Shown here: one piece after another, positions 8,740-17,700 of the stretch
How the letters are laid out: each line of letters starts with the position of its first letter
Numbering within the stretch: the first letter of the stretch is position 1
Assembly: GCA_030428945.1 (NCBI GenBank)
Contig: JAUIEC010000027.1
Location: 1-33,369, forward strand
DNA from: Phycisphaerae bacterium
GTDB taxonomy: Bacteria > Planctomycetota > Phycisphaerae > UBA1845 > Fen-1342
Direction: 5' to 3'
DNA: 33,369 nucleotides
Translations under genes and position numbers: made by a program
Notes under the pieces: generated by a model
Database searches by the model: none
Told to the model about the DNA's origin: nothing
The model's input: the letters and a program-made list of their open reading frames with translations, nothing else

Positions 8740-9312
8740 TCAGCGGCGCCGAATCAGCAGACCGAGGCTCAGCAGCAGCAGGCTGGCGGGCTCGGGAATC
8801 GGCGAAATCTGGAAATCGAACGTGTAGTCGACGTCGGCGGCCGTCTCCTGCACCCAGAACGTGTAGGTCCCCTCGCCGAGCGGACCGCTGAAGCCGTCGC
8901 CGCCGAGGTTCGCCTGGCCGAGTTCCTCGAGCAGGTCCTCGCCGACGGTCGTGCCGGGCGCACCACCGAACAGCACCGTCCCCAGCAGGCCGATGCCGGT
9001 GTTCGGATCGCTGATCTTCGTCCCGGCCTGAACGGCCATGAAGGACTGGTCCTCGGTCGTGTCGTACTGGTCCAGGACCACCGCCGTCAGTTCGAAACCG
9101 GCCGGGACATCGAAGCGGAAGTAATCCGGATCGACATCGGGGTCGAACTGCAGCGAGCCGATCACCTGGTTGGACCCGGGGGCCACGGTCAGGACGGTCG
9201 GGGCGGCGTTGTTGTCGGACAGGTCGCCGTCAATGGCTTCATTGTGGATGACGCCGGCCATGGCCGCGGCGGAAAGCCCGCCGGCCAGAACGGCGCAGAT
9301 CATGCGTCGCAT
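8740..9312 (-). CDS. PEP-CTERM sorting-domain surface protein
   Basis: 190 residues. A signal peptide (MRRMICAVLAGGLSAAAMA) leads to a beta-rich body (SLQFDPDVDPDYFRFDVPAG, then TYTFWVQETAADVDYTF) resembling pre-peptidase-like bacterial C-terminal domains. It ends in a canonical PEP-CTERM signal: PEP, a hydrophobic helix (ASLLLLSLGLLI) and RRR. Such proteins are cleaved and attached at the surface by an exosortase (XrtA type) in bacteria that make exopolysaccharide. No exosortase gene is in the window, but the DUF3473 deacetylase at 21853 belongs to XrtA-linked loci. GAGGAG 8-9 bases before the ATG decides the start. A strong terminator follows. Confidence 0.9.
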   Translation of the reverse strand: MRRMICAVLAGGLSAAAMAGVIHNEAIDGDLSDNNAAPTVLTVAPGSNQVIGSLQFDPDVDPDYFRFDVPAGFELTAVVLDQYDTTEDQSFMAVQAGTKISDPNTGIGLLGTVLFGGAPGTTVGEDLLEELGQANLGGDGFSGPLGEGTYTFWVQETAADVDYTFDFQISPIPEPASLLLLSLGLLIRRR

Positions 9313-9346
9313 CGGGGTTGCTCCTCTCCCATACTCCTCGCGAAAA

Positions 9347-9374
9347 CGACGGTCCGCTCCGGAGCGGGCCGACG
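9347..9374. promoter_or_regulatory. Long palindrome in the leader of the PEP-CTERM gene
   Basis: The core CCGCTCC/GGAGCGG (9354-9367) is a perfect 14-bp palindrome. Symmetry extends on both sides (CGACGGT / GGCCGACG) to about 28 bp with one mismatch and one G-T pair. It lies 35-62 bp before the ATG at 9312. It could be an operator or, in RNA, a stable leader hairpin; no T-run follows, so it is not a terminator. Confidence 0.4.
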
Positions 9375-9454
9375 ACGCCTGATGATAGCTGCTGGCGGGG
9401 CGCAATCCCAGCGGAATGCCCGCAAGAAGTTGGCAGAGCCGATAACCTCGCCGG

Positions 9455-10651
9455 TTACTTGACCTCGGTCAGCTTGACGGCCGAGCGGCTCTTGGCGGCC
9501 AGGCTGGCGGCCTCGAGCACCCGCTGGGTCTCGTAGGCGTCGGCGAAGTCGGGCATCGGCACGATCGGATCGTCGCCGGCGATGATCGCCATCATGTCGG
9601 CCACCATGTTGACGAAGGTGTTCTCGTAGCCGATCACGTGCCCGTCCGGCCACCAGGCGCCGGCGTAGGGGTGGTTCCCGGCCGAGGTGCACATCACCTC
9701 GCGCCAGCCGGCGGTGTCGCGGGATTCGGTGTGGTCGTAGAAGAACAGGCGGTTCATTTCCTCGAAGGAGAAGCGGATCGCGCCGTGCTCGCCGCTGATC
9801 TCGATCGAGTTGTCGTTGGCGTGTCCGCTGGCCAGGCGGCTGGCCTCGAAGCTGCCGATGGCCCCCTTGGAGAAGCGGCACAGGAACATCATCGCGTCGT
9901 CGACGTCCGACTTGCCCTGCTTGGGTTTCTTGCGGCGGTTGGCGCCGCGACGGGCCCCGCCGGTCTTCGGCCGCGGTTCGATCACCTCGCGTTCGGAGAT
10001 GAAGTTCTCGCCGAGGGCCCCGGAGACCTCGCTGATCTCGTCGCCGGTCAGGAAGCGGGCCAGGTCGATCATGTGGCTGTTCAGGTCGCCGTGCGCGCCG
10101 GTTCCGGCGTACTTCTTCTGGAAGCGCCAGGTCAGCGGGTGATCCGGGCCGGCCCAGTCCTGCAGGTAGCGGGCCCGCACGTGGTAGAGCTTGCCGAGAC
10201 GCCCGCCCGAGATCAGCTTGTAGGCCAGGGCCACGGCCGGGCAGCGGCGGTAGTTGAACCAGACGAACGTGCGGCACTTCTTGGCCCGGGCGGCGGCGTT
10301 CCGCATCATCCGGGCGTCCTTCAGCGTGCCGGCCAGCGGCTTCTCGCAGGCCACGTGCTTGCCGGCCGAAAGGGCCGCGACCGCCTGCTCGGCGTGCATG
10401 TAGTTCGGGGTGCTGACGTCGATCAGATCGAGGGCCGGGTCCTTGACGATTTCCTTCCAGTTGGTGCTGTAGTTCGCCCAGCCCCAGCGGTCGGCAAACG
10501 GCGCCAGGGAAATCAGGTCCAGCCCGGCAATCGTGTGCATGACGGGCTGAATCGGCAGATTGAAGAAGCGGCCGGCGTTCAGGTACGCGTTGCTGTGCAC
10601 GCGTCCCATGAACTTCTGCCCGATCAGGGCGACATTGAGCGTCTGTGACAT
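9455..10651 (-). CDS. Gfo/Idh/MocA-family oxidoreductase
   Basis: 398 residues, the usual family length. These NAD(P)-dependent enzymes oxidise or reduce sugars and inositols. The N-terminal Rossmann fold begins LNVALIGQKFMGRVHSNAY (GxxxxG replacing GxGxxG), followed by STPNYMHAEQAV and the family signature CEKPLAGT with catalytic-type Lys. The C-terminal half has the alpha/beta domain with GTGAHGDLNSHMIDLARFLTG, where the Asp/His pair is expected in the active site. A basic insertion (about 225-245, RRGANRRKKPKQGK) is unusual. The ATG at 10651 is preferred over a TTG one codon upstream; no clear ribosome binding site, but a good promoter lies 50-77 bp upstream. The substrate cannot be predicted; it appears to be a single-gene unit. 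Confidence 0.88.
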   Translation of the reverse strand: MSQTLNVALIGQKFMGRVHSNAYLNAGRFFNLPIQPVMHTIAGLDLISLAPFADRWGWANYSTNWKEIVKDPALDLIDVSTPNYMHAEQAVAALSAGKHVACEKPLAGTLKDARMMRNAAARAKKCRTFVWFNYRRCPAVALAYKLISGGRLGKLYHVRARYLQDWAGPDHPLTWRFQKKYAGTGAHGDLNSHMIDLARFLTGDEISEVSGALGENFISEREVIEPRPKTGGARRGANRRKKPKQGKSDVDDAMMFLCRFSKGAIGSFEASRLASGHANDNSIEISGEHGAIRFSFEEMNRLFFYDHTESRDTAGWREVMCTSAGNHPYAGAWWPDGHVIGYENTFVNMVADMMAIIAGDDPIVPMPDFADAYETQRVLEAASLAAKSRSAVKLTEVK

Positions 10652-10699
10652 CAACCAGGGTCCCGGGTGGCCGGAGTCTCAGGATTCAAACAGGCGGAA

Positions 10700-10728
10700 A
10701 CTATATACAACCTCGCCGCCGTTGTCGA
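10700..10728 (-). promoter_or_regulatory. Sigma-70-type promoter for the Gfo/Idh/MocA gene
   Basis: On the minus strand TCGACA (-35, 5 of 6), a 17-bp spacer and TATAGT (-10, 5 of 6) lie in a locally AT-rich stretch. The predicted start near 10693 gives a leader of about 42 nt. This is one of the best sigma-70 matches noticed in the window. Confidence 0.6.
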
Positions 10729-10847
10729 TGCCTCCGGACGCGGAACTCCTAGCAATCTCGAAAAACGGTGTCAAGCCGATTTCGGCCGATTTGGCGGGGG
10801 AAGCCCGTGGGGACCGGATCGCGTCCGTGCGGCGCCGGGCGGGGGAT

Positions 10848-11303
10848 TCAGCCTTCGAGGCTCAGGCGGGGCCGGTTTTCGTCCTCCGCGGGGGCCCTGG
10901 TCCCGGTCGCCGCCGCCCGTTCGGCGGCCAGCTTCTTCAGCAGGATCTCCCAGGTCTCGCGCTGGTGACGGAGGATCCGGATGGCGTCCTCGGCCGGGGC
11001 GATGTCGCGATTCATCCCGGCCTCGACCACGCAGCGATAGACGAAGTGATACAGCGACCGCATCTGGTCGACGAGTTCCGGATTGATGTCGCGATCGAGC
11101 CCGTTGATCAGTTGCAGCACGATCCGCTGGGTGCGCTCGAAGCCGTTGAACGACTTCTCGTAGTCGTCGGCCTTGAGCCCCTCGATGCCCATCGTCGCGA
11201 AGCGGATCGCCCCGTCGAAGAGCATCAGTTGCAGTTGCTCCGGCGAAGCGGTCATCACCGCGTTGCGCAGGTACTCGTGAGATGCCTTGGTGTTCGCTGT
11301 CAT
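10848..11303 (-). CDS. fliS: Flagellar export chaperone FliS
   Basis: 151 residues. FliS binds the C-terminus of flagellin in the cytoplasm and keeps it unpolymerised for export. The protein shows the family pattern: an N-terminal ASHEYLRNAVMTASPEQLQLMLFDGAIRF (the P-x-x-L-x-x-M-L-Y/F-D-G-A core), amphipathic helices with FERTQRIVLQLINGLD, and SLYHFVYRCVVEAGMNRD. The tail after residue 125 is longer and more charged than usual. The ATG at 11303 was chosen, 6 residues inside the longest frame. It lies 145 bp downstream of fliD on the same strand. A possible separate promoter is TTGACG (11338-11333), 18 bp, GATACA (11314-11309), which would make the message nearly leaderless. Confidence 0.9.
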   Translation of the reverse strand: MTANTKASHEYLRNAVMTASPEQLQLMLFDGAIRFATMGIEGLKADDYEKSFNGFERTQRIVLQLINGLDRDINPELVDQMRSLYHFVYRCVVEAGMNRDIAPAEDAIRILRHQRETWEILLKKLAAERAAATGTRAPAEDENRPRLSLEG

Positions 11304-11411
11304 GGTTTTGTATCGGCACAACAGACGCGCCGCGTCAATAACCGAAGCCCGCCAGGAATCGAATTCTCACCGCGCAAAACCCGACGATGCCCCATTTGCG
11401 CAGGTGCCTCC

Positions 11412-11451
11412 CCTGCTTGCCTGCTCACCGGGCTGGCTGCGTACGGGCTTA
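11412..11451 (-). repeat. Degenerate octamer repeat just after the fliD stop
   Basis: On the gene strand the sequence CAG-TAA-GC at the fliD stop is followed within 25 bases by GGTGAGCAGGCAAGCAGG, two degenerate GCAAGTNA-type units. This is a weaker copy of the clear arrays at 1535, 17977 and 24700, in the same orientation relative to the gene. Confidence 0.3.
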
Positions 11452-14400
11452 CTGCCCCGTCCCCGCCGCCAGCGCACCGAGCTGCGAAATCGCCGACTGC
11501 TGGCTCTGCAGCTCCGCCACGGCGGATTCCATCGCCAGGAACTCGCGCGTCAGGCGTTCACGCTTGCGGTCGAGCAGGTCGTTCATCGATTCCACCCGGT
11601 CGTTCAGCGCCGTCCGCTGGTTGTCGAGCGTGTCGGTCCGCCGGTCGAGCAGTCCGTCCGATTCGACCAGCGCGTCGACTTCCTCCTGCATCACCACCGC
11701 GAAGCCGTTGTCCGGATCGGTGAAGAACGCCAGGACCCCCTCGGGATCCTCGTTCAGCCGGTCGCGCAGCTTCTGCGTGTCCAGCGTCAGCGACCCGCCC
11801 TCCACCTTGACCCCCAGGTCCGACAGACGGCGAATGCCACCCGGGCTCCCGGCCACGTTGCCGATGATCCGCGAGAACAGCCGGCGCTCGATCGATGCCA
11901 GGGTCGAATCGCCCAGCAGCACCCCGGACGTCTCCGTCTCGGCGTTGTAGTCTGTCAGCTCGTCGATCCGCTCGACCGCGGTGTTGAACGCGCTCACCAG
12001 GCCCTCGACCTGCTCGACGATCAGATCGTCATCGCGGGTGATCGTCACCGAGACCGCCTCGTCCGACGCGTCCGTCAGGTCCAGCGACAGGCCCGGGGCA
12101 ATCTCGTTGATCGTGTTGCTGGCACTGGTCACCACCAGCCCGCCCCCGCCGGAACCGCCGACCACGACGACCGCATCCTGCGGCCGGCTCAGGTTCGTCA
12201 GGCCCAGGTCGAGGCCGACATCCTCCACCAGCAGTTCACCCGCCCGCCCGGTCTGATCCGACGTGATCTGCAGGCGGAACGGATTCACCGCGCTTCCGTC
12301 GTTCAACAGCGAGGCCGTCGCGATGCCGCTCTCCTCGTTGATCCGCCGGACCAGGTCCTCGAGCGTGTCGCTCCCCGAAACCTCGATGTTCAGCTCGAAG
12401 CTGCCGTCCAGGCTGTTCGCTTCGGCCGTCCCGGCGATCCGCAGGTCCTCCGCCGCCGTGCCGCTCAGGTCCTCGATCTGCAGCGACAGCGTTCCGTCGC
12501 TGCCGTCCTCGATCACGATCCCGTCACCGGTGTCGTTGATCCGGGCCGTGACGCCGAACGGCACCCCGCCGGCCAGTTGCCGGCTGTTGATCTGGTCGAT
12601 CACGTCCCCGATCGTCTCGGCCGAACGCAGATCGAAGTCCGCCAGCAGACCGTCGCTGTTGGTGATCCGGATCTCGCCCAGGCCAACACCGCGACCGCCG
12701 TTCAGGTCCTCCAGCAGCGTCGTCTCCGAAATGTACTGCCGCTCGAGGTCGTCGCTCAGCAGTTCCGCACCGCTCTGCCCGACCAGGCCCAGTTGCGCTG
12801 CCAGCTTGCCGGCCCCCTGCACGTCGGCCACGGCGATCGGCGTCGTCCGGTCGTCGCTCCGCAGCGCCAGCCGCGTACCGGTCCGGTCATAGCCCGCCGA
12901 GATCGCCAGCCCGGCCGACTCGGCCGCGTCGTTGATCGCCTGAACGATCTCCTCGAACGTCTCGACGTCGGTCAGGTCGACCTGCAGCGTCTCGGCCGCG
13001 GCCCCCTCCCCGACGGTGATCTCGATCTGGCCGGTGTCGAGCCCGCGGCCGCCGTTCAGCGCCGTCACCAGGGTCGTGTTGATGCCGCTGACCAGCCGCG
13101 CGCTGCTGACCGGTTCGCGGTAGCCGCCGGCCTCGAAGCCCAGGTCCGCCAGGGCCTGTGCATCGCCGAGCGCTTCGAGCCCGATCGCGGCCCCGCCCGC
13201 ATCGATGACCAGACGCGTGCCGTCGATGCTGGCGCTGAAGCTGCCGTCGTTCTCGGCCGCGTGGTTGATCGCGGCCAGCACGTCGCCGACGTTGTTCATC
13301 GAAAGGATGTCGTTGCCGTTGATCCGTCCGGCTTCGGCGTCACCGGCGATTCCGAGATCGCGCGCGGCGCGCCCGTCCAGGTCGGTGATCTTCAGGCGGC
13401 GCGGTTCGGCGTCCTCGTCGTCGCTGTCGGTCTCGCGGTAATTGACCACCAGCCGGCTGCTCGAAAGCGTCACGGACACATCCGGCACGGCCGATTCGAT
13501 CGCGGCCTTGATGTCGCCGACGGTGACCAGTCCGGTCAGGTCGATCTCGTGCGGAATCTCGGACCCGGCCTCGGTGTAGGTGCTGATCTCGATCCGGCCG
13601 AGATCGACGCCGTTGCCGCCGTTGAGCTGCGCGAGGCGCGTCTCCGGCTTGACGATCGCGCTCAGGTCGATCGTTGCGCCGTTTACGGTGAAGTCCCCGC
13701 CGCCGCGGCCGGTCCGCACCCCGCTGCCCTCGTTCAACTCGCCCAGCGGGGTGTGCGCGCTGAGCGCCATCAGCCCGCCTCCGAGCAACTGGTCGGCCGC
13801 CCCGTCCAGGTCGCTGGCGGTGTTGCCCGCATCGAAGCCGAGGTCGGCCGCGACGGTTCCGCCGTTCTCCTCGGCGACGCGGACCACGCCCCCGGTGGTC
13901 TCGGTGATCTCGATGCTGTCGCCGCGGACGCGGGCCCGCACATCCAGTCCGGCATCGTTGATCCGGTCGATCACGTCGTTGACCGTCACGGCGTCGGACA
14001 GGTCGATCGAAGCCTTGTTGCCGGCCGCGTCCTCGATCTGGAAGGTGCCGCGCTGCACGCCGCGATAGCCGTTGAGCGTGTCGAGGTCCGTATCGGCATT
14101 GACGCGGGCCTGGGCGGACTCGACCCGGATCGAGCCGGTCGTCAGACGCTGATCCCGGCTGTTGAATCCGCGGCTGACCTGCTGGTGCCGGGTCGCAAGC
14201 TGCCGGACGAGAAAGTCATAGGAGCCGGGTTCGGCCCGCGAACTGGTCGTCACGCTCAGGACACTCTCGTCCGAGACATTGACCGCGCTCGACCGGAACG
14301 TGGTCTCCTGCTTGAGCGTCGTCAGGTTCGAGAGCATCGCGCTGATTCGCGCAGAAACATCCAGGATGCCCGTTCGTTGCGCGTCGATATTGCCGATCCG

Positions 14401-14508
14401 GCTGAGCAACTGGTCACGCGGGGCCGAACTGGCGGCAATCAACTGATCGACCAGGCTGGTGATGTCCAGACCGGTCGAGAGCCCGACACCGGAGAAAAGC
14501 GTTCCCAT
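11449..14508 (-). CDS. fliD: Flagellar filament cap / hook-associated protein 2 FliD, enlarged
   Basis: 1019 residues, about twice the E. coli length (468). FliD caps the filament and guides flagellin polymerisation outside the cell. The N-terminal FliD domain (about 8-110) has STGLDITSLVDQLIAA and a coiled region. The C-terminal FliD domain (about 770-1010) has NEIAPGLSLDL, VTITRDDD, FNTAVERIDE and a terminal coiled coil. Between them lie at least five copies of the flagellin-hook IN motif (LNxGxGVxxGxIxI...VDLxxxxTxxDVIxxIN) starting near residues 142, 255, 293, 483 and 600, plus two decayed copies near 395 and 697. Such repeat expansion makes a larger cap, perhaps surface-exposed. The ATG at 14508 has GAGGAGG about 10 bases upstream. 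A sigma-54 promoter match lies 80 bp upstream. Confidence 0.93.
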   Translation of the reverse strand: MGTLFSGVGLSTGLDITSLVDQLIAASSAPRDQLLSRIGNIDAQRTGILDVSARISAMLSNLTTLKQETTFRSSAVNVSDESVLSVTTSSRAEPGSYDFLVRQLATRHQQVSRGFNSRDQRLTTGSIRVESAQARVNADTDLDTLNGYRGVQRGTFQIEDAAGNKASIDLSDAVTVNDVIDRINDAGLDVRARVRGDSIEITETTGGVVRVAEENGGTVAADLGFDAGNTASDLDGAADQLLGGGLMALSAHTPLGELNEGSGVRTGRGGGDFTVNGATIDLSAIVKPETRLAQLNGGNGVDLGRIEISTYTEAGSEIPHEIDLTGLVTVGDIKAAIESAVPDVSVTLSSSRLVVNYRETDSDDEDAEPRRLKITDLDGRAARDLGIAGDAEAGRINGNDILSMNNVGDVLAAINHAAENDGSFSASIDGTRLVIDAGGAAIGLEALGDAQALADLGFEAGGYREPVSSARLVSGINTTLVTALNGGRGLDTGQIEITVGEGAAAETLQVDLTDVETFEEIVQAINDAAESAGLAISAGYDRTGTRLALRSDDRTTPIAVADVQGAGKLAAQLGLVGQSGAELLSDDLERQYISETTLLEDLNGGRGVGLGEIRITNSDGLLADFDLRSAETIGDVIDQINSRQLAGGVPFGVTARINDTGDGIVIEDGSDGTLSLQIEDLSGTAAEDLRIAGTAEANSLDGSFELNIEVSGSDTLEDLVRRINEESGIATASLLNDGSAVNPFRLQITSDQTGRAGELLVEDVGLDLGLTNLSRPQDAVVVVGGSGGGGLVVTSASNTINEIAPGLSLDLTDASDEAVSVTITRDDDLIVEQVEGLVSAFNTAVERIDELTDYNAETETSGVLLGDSTLASIERRLFSRIIGNVAGSPGGIRRLSDLGVKVEGGSLTLDTQKLRDRLNEDPEGVLAFFTDPDNGFAVVMQEEVDALVESDGLLDRRTDTLDNQRTALNDRVESMNDLLDRKRERLTREFLAMESAVAELQSQQSAISQLGALAAGTGQ

Positions 14509-14585
14509 AAGGCCGTGTCCTCCTCAGAACAGGCAGCGGCTCCACCGAAAGGCAGGCCGTCATCGTCTGAATCGACCGGTCACGC

Positions 14586-14601
14586 TGCAATCTGGATGCC
14601 A
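14586..14601 (-). promoter_or_regulatory. Sigma-54 (RpoN) promoter upstream of fliD
   Basis: The minus strand reads TGGCATCCAGATTGCA. This matches the sigma-54 pattern TGGCAC-G-N4-TTGCW at all defined positions but two, with the essential GG and GC exactly 10 bases apart. Transcription would start near 14575 and run into fliD at 14508. Sigma-54 control of flagellar genes is well known in several phyla. The match was found by eye. Confidence 0.6.
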
Positions 14602-14710
14602 GCCCGCCAGCGGCCCGGAAATCGCGTTCCGCCGTCTGATAACGGCTGGGCCCGGCACCCGCCCGCTGCCGATAGGAGAGGACGACAACCTGTCGCGGAG
14701 GGCCACCGCC

Positions 14711-17700
14711 ATGGAAGGCTGGCGCAAGCTGATCGGACTGCTGCTCGCGGGCTGCTGCGTAACCGCGGCCAGCGGGCAGGACTGCAACAACAACGGAACC
14801 CCGGACGCCGAGGAAGTCGTCTTCACGGCCGACTCCGGCCTGCTGACCCCGATCGGCATGGGCCACCCGCAGAGCCTCAGCCTGCCCCAGCCCCCGCCGG
14901 CCAGCGGCCCGGTCCGCCTGACCCTGCTGGCATTCGGCGACTTCGACGCCGACGGGTTCGAGTACATCGACGTCGCCCTGAACGGCGTCGTCATCGGCCG
15001 GGCCTTCGACAGCGGCGCCAGCGACTGCCCCACCGAGCCCGACAGCGACACGCTCGTGATCGCCCGCGACGTCTACAACGCGGCCCTCGATCCGGACGCG
15101 GTCCTCGACCTGCTGCCGTCCGACGCGGTCAACCCGTTCCGCTGCGAAACGGCGACGACGGTCGAGATCTCGATCGAGTACGCCACCGGCGACTGCAACC
15201 GCAACGGCATCCCCGACGAGTGCGAACCGGACTGCAACGGCAACGGCGTGGCCGACGCGTGCGACCTCGACCCGAACGACCCGGACGGCAACGGCCAGGT
15301 CAGCGACGACTGCGGCGGCGACGGCATCCCCGACGAGTGCCAGGGTCTCGGCGACGACGACGGAGACGGCGTCCCGAACGCCTGCGACAACTGCCCGGAC
15401 GAAGCCAACCCGGCCCAGCTTGACTGCGACGGCGACGGAACCGGCGACGTCTGCGCGCTGTCCGGCGGCACCGCGACCGACTGCAACGGCAACGGCATTC
15501 CCGACAACTGCGACGTGGCCGACTGCGACCCGAACGATCCGCTTTGCGCCGACTGCGACGGCAACGGTCTGCCCGACTCCTGCGAGCCGGACTGCGACGG
15601 CGATGGTACGATCGACGCCTGCGCGATCAGCGACTGCGATCCCAACGACCTGCTCTGCCGGGACTGCAACGGCAACGGAATCCCCGACGGCTGCGACCTG
15701 GCCGGCGGCCTCGAGGTCGACTGCAACGCCAACGGCATTCCCGACAGTTGCGAGACCGACTGCGACGGCAACGGCGTCCCCGACGAATGCGACCTGGCCG
15801 GCGGCGCCGCCGACTGCAACGGCAACGGCGTCCCCGACGCATGCGACATCGCGTCCGGCGCCGAGGCCGACTGCAACGGCAACGGCGTCCCCGACTCGTG
15901 CGACATCGCCACCGGCCTGGAACAGGACTGCGACACGAACGGCGTCCCGGACCTCTGCGACATCACGGCCGGCGTGGTGGCCGACTGCAACGGCAACGAA
16001 CTGCCGGACAGTTGCGAGATCGCCAGCGGCGCGCTCGGCGACTGCGACGGCGACGGCGTCCCCGACCTGTGCGTGATCGTGCTGTGCGAGCCGAACGATC
16101 CGGCCTGCGCGGACTGCGACCTCGACGGAATCCCCGACGGCTGCGGCGTGCGCTTCGAGACCGACAGGATCATCCAGCAGCCATTCGGCAACGGGTTTCC
16201 GCTGGTGCTGCCGCTGGCCGATCCGCCCCGGGCCACCGGCGGCGTCTCGATCCGGGCCGAAGCCCGGGCCGCCCTCGGCAGTTCGACCCAGTCCGTCGAC
16301 GTCCGCCTGGACGGCGTCTCGGTCGGCACGCTCTTCCGCACCAGTGCGATCACCTGCCCGGCCACCCCGAACGTCGGCACCCTGATCGTCGCGGCCGACA
16401 CCTTCAACGCCGCCCGCGATCCGAACGGCATGCTGCTGGAACTGGTGGCCGTCGGAACCGTCGACCCGAACCTGTGCGGCCCGTCGACGCTCAGCGTCAC
16501 GGTCTCCTACGCGATCGAGGACTGCAACGGCAACCAGATCCCGGACGCCTGCGAGATCGCGGCCGGCGACGAGGAGGACTGCAACGGCGACGGCATCCCC
16601 GACAGTTGCCAGCCGGACTGCGACGACGACGGCACGATCGACGCCTGCGCGCTCAGCGACTGCGCCGGCGACCCGGCCTGTGGCGACTGCAACGCCAACG
16701 GCATTCCGGACGCCTGCGAAACCGGCTTCAGCGAGGACTGCAACGGCAACGGCACGCCGGACCTGTGCGACCTGGCGGCCGGCACGAGCGTCGACCTGAA
16801 CGACAACGACGTGCCGGACGAGTGCGAGGGCGACCTGGCGACCTTCGCGAATCTCGACTCGGACGGCCCGCTCGGCGACGCGGCCAACACCGTCGTGACG
16901 CACGCCTTCGCCGGCGGATCGCCGCTCGGACGAATCGACTGGAGCGGCGTGCTGACGATCCTGCACCCGACCACGTTCGGCGGCGAGGCGCGGCTCGAGA
17001 TCACCCATCCGAGCGGCGTCCGGCGACGATACCAGTTGAACCCGTCCAGCCAGACGATCAGCGGCGGACCGACCTACACCGAGGGCGGCTCGATCCCGCA
17101 GCGCGGCAGCCTGCCCGCCCTGCCGTTCGGATCCGGCCTCGACCCGGCCGGGACCTGGACCTTCCGCTTCTACGAGGACTACGACGACGGCGGCCCCGGG
17201 AACGTCGACGCGCGCTGGGACAGCATCACGCTGACGCTCAACCCCGATCCGCCCGGCACCCCGACCGCCCCGGCCGCGACCGACCTCGGCCCGCTGAACG
17301 GGTCCGGCAGTGACACGCGCACGCTGGTGGCCGGCGAGGTCGCCTGGTTCACGTTCGTGCTGAGCGAAGCCGTGGCGGCCGACAACGGGACCTACCTGGA
17401 ACTGGACACCGGCGGCAGCGCCCTGAGCGGCGGCAACGACACCGAACTGGTGCTGTACGACCAGTGGGGCAACATCCTGGCGACCAACGACGACGCGGAC
17501 GGAACCCTGCTGAGCCGGCTGCGCCACGGCAGCGGCAGTCCGCCGGGCACCGGCACCGACGGCGACCTGTTCCCGGGCACCTACTACCTGGCCGCCGCCG
17601 CGTTCGACCTGACCGCGACCGTCGACTTCGATGCCGACAGCGACGCGACCGCGACGGGCACGCTGGTCCTGAACTACAACACGAACACGACCGGCGGCAA

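Noticed and set aside
11287..15423. Plus-strand open frame of 1378 codons opposite fliD
   Set aside because: Antisense shadow of fliD in GC-rich sequence: Arg/Gln/Val-rich with no domain, running across the fliD promoter into an alternative frame of the next gene.
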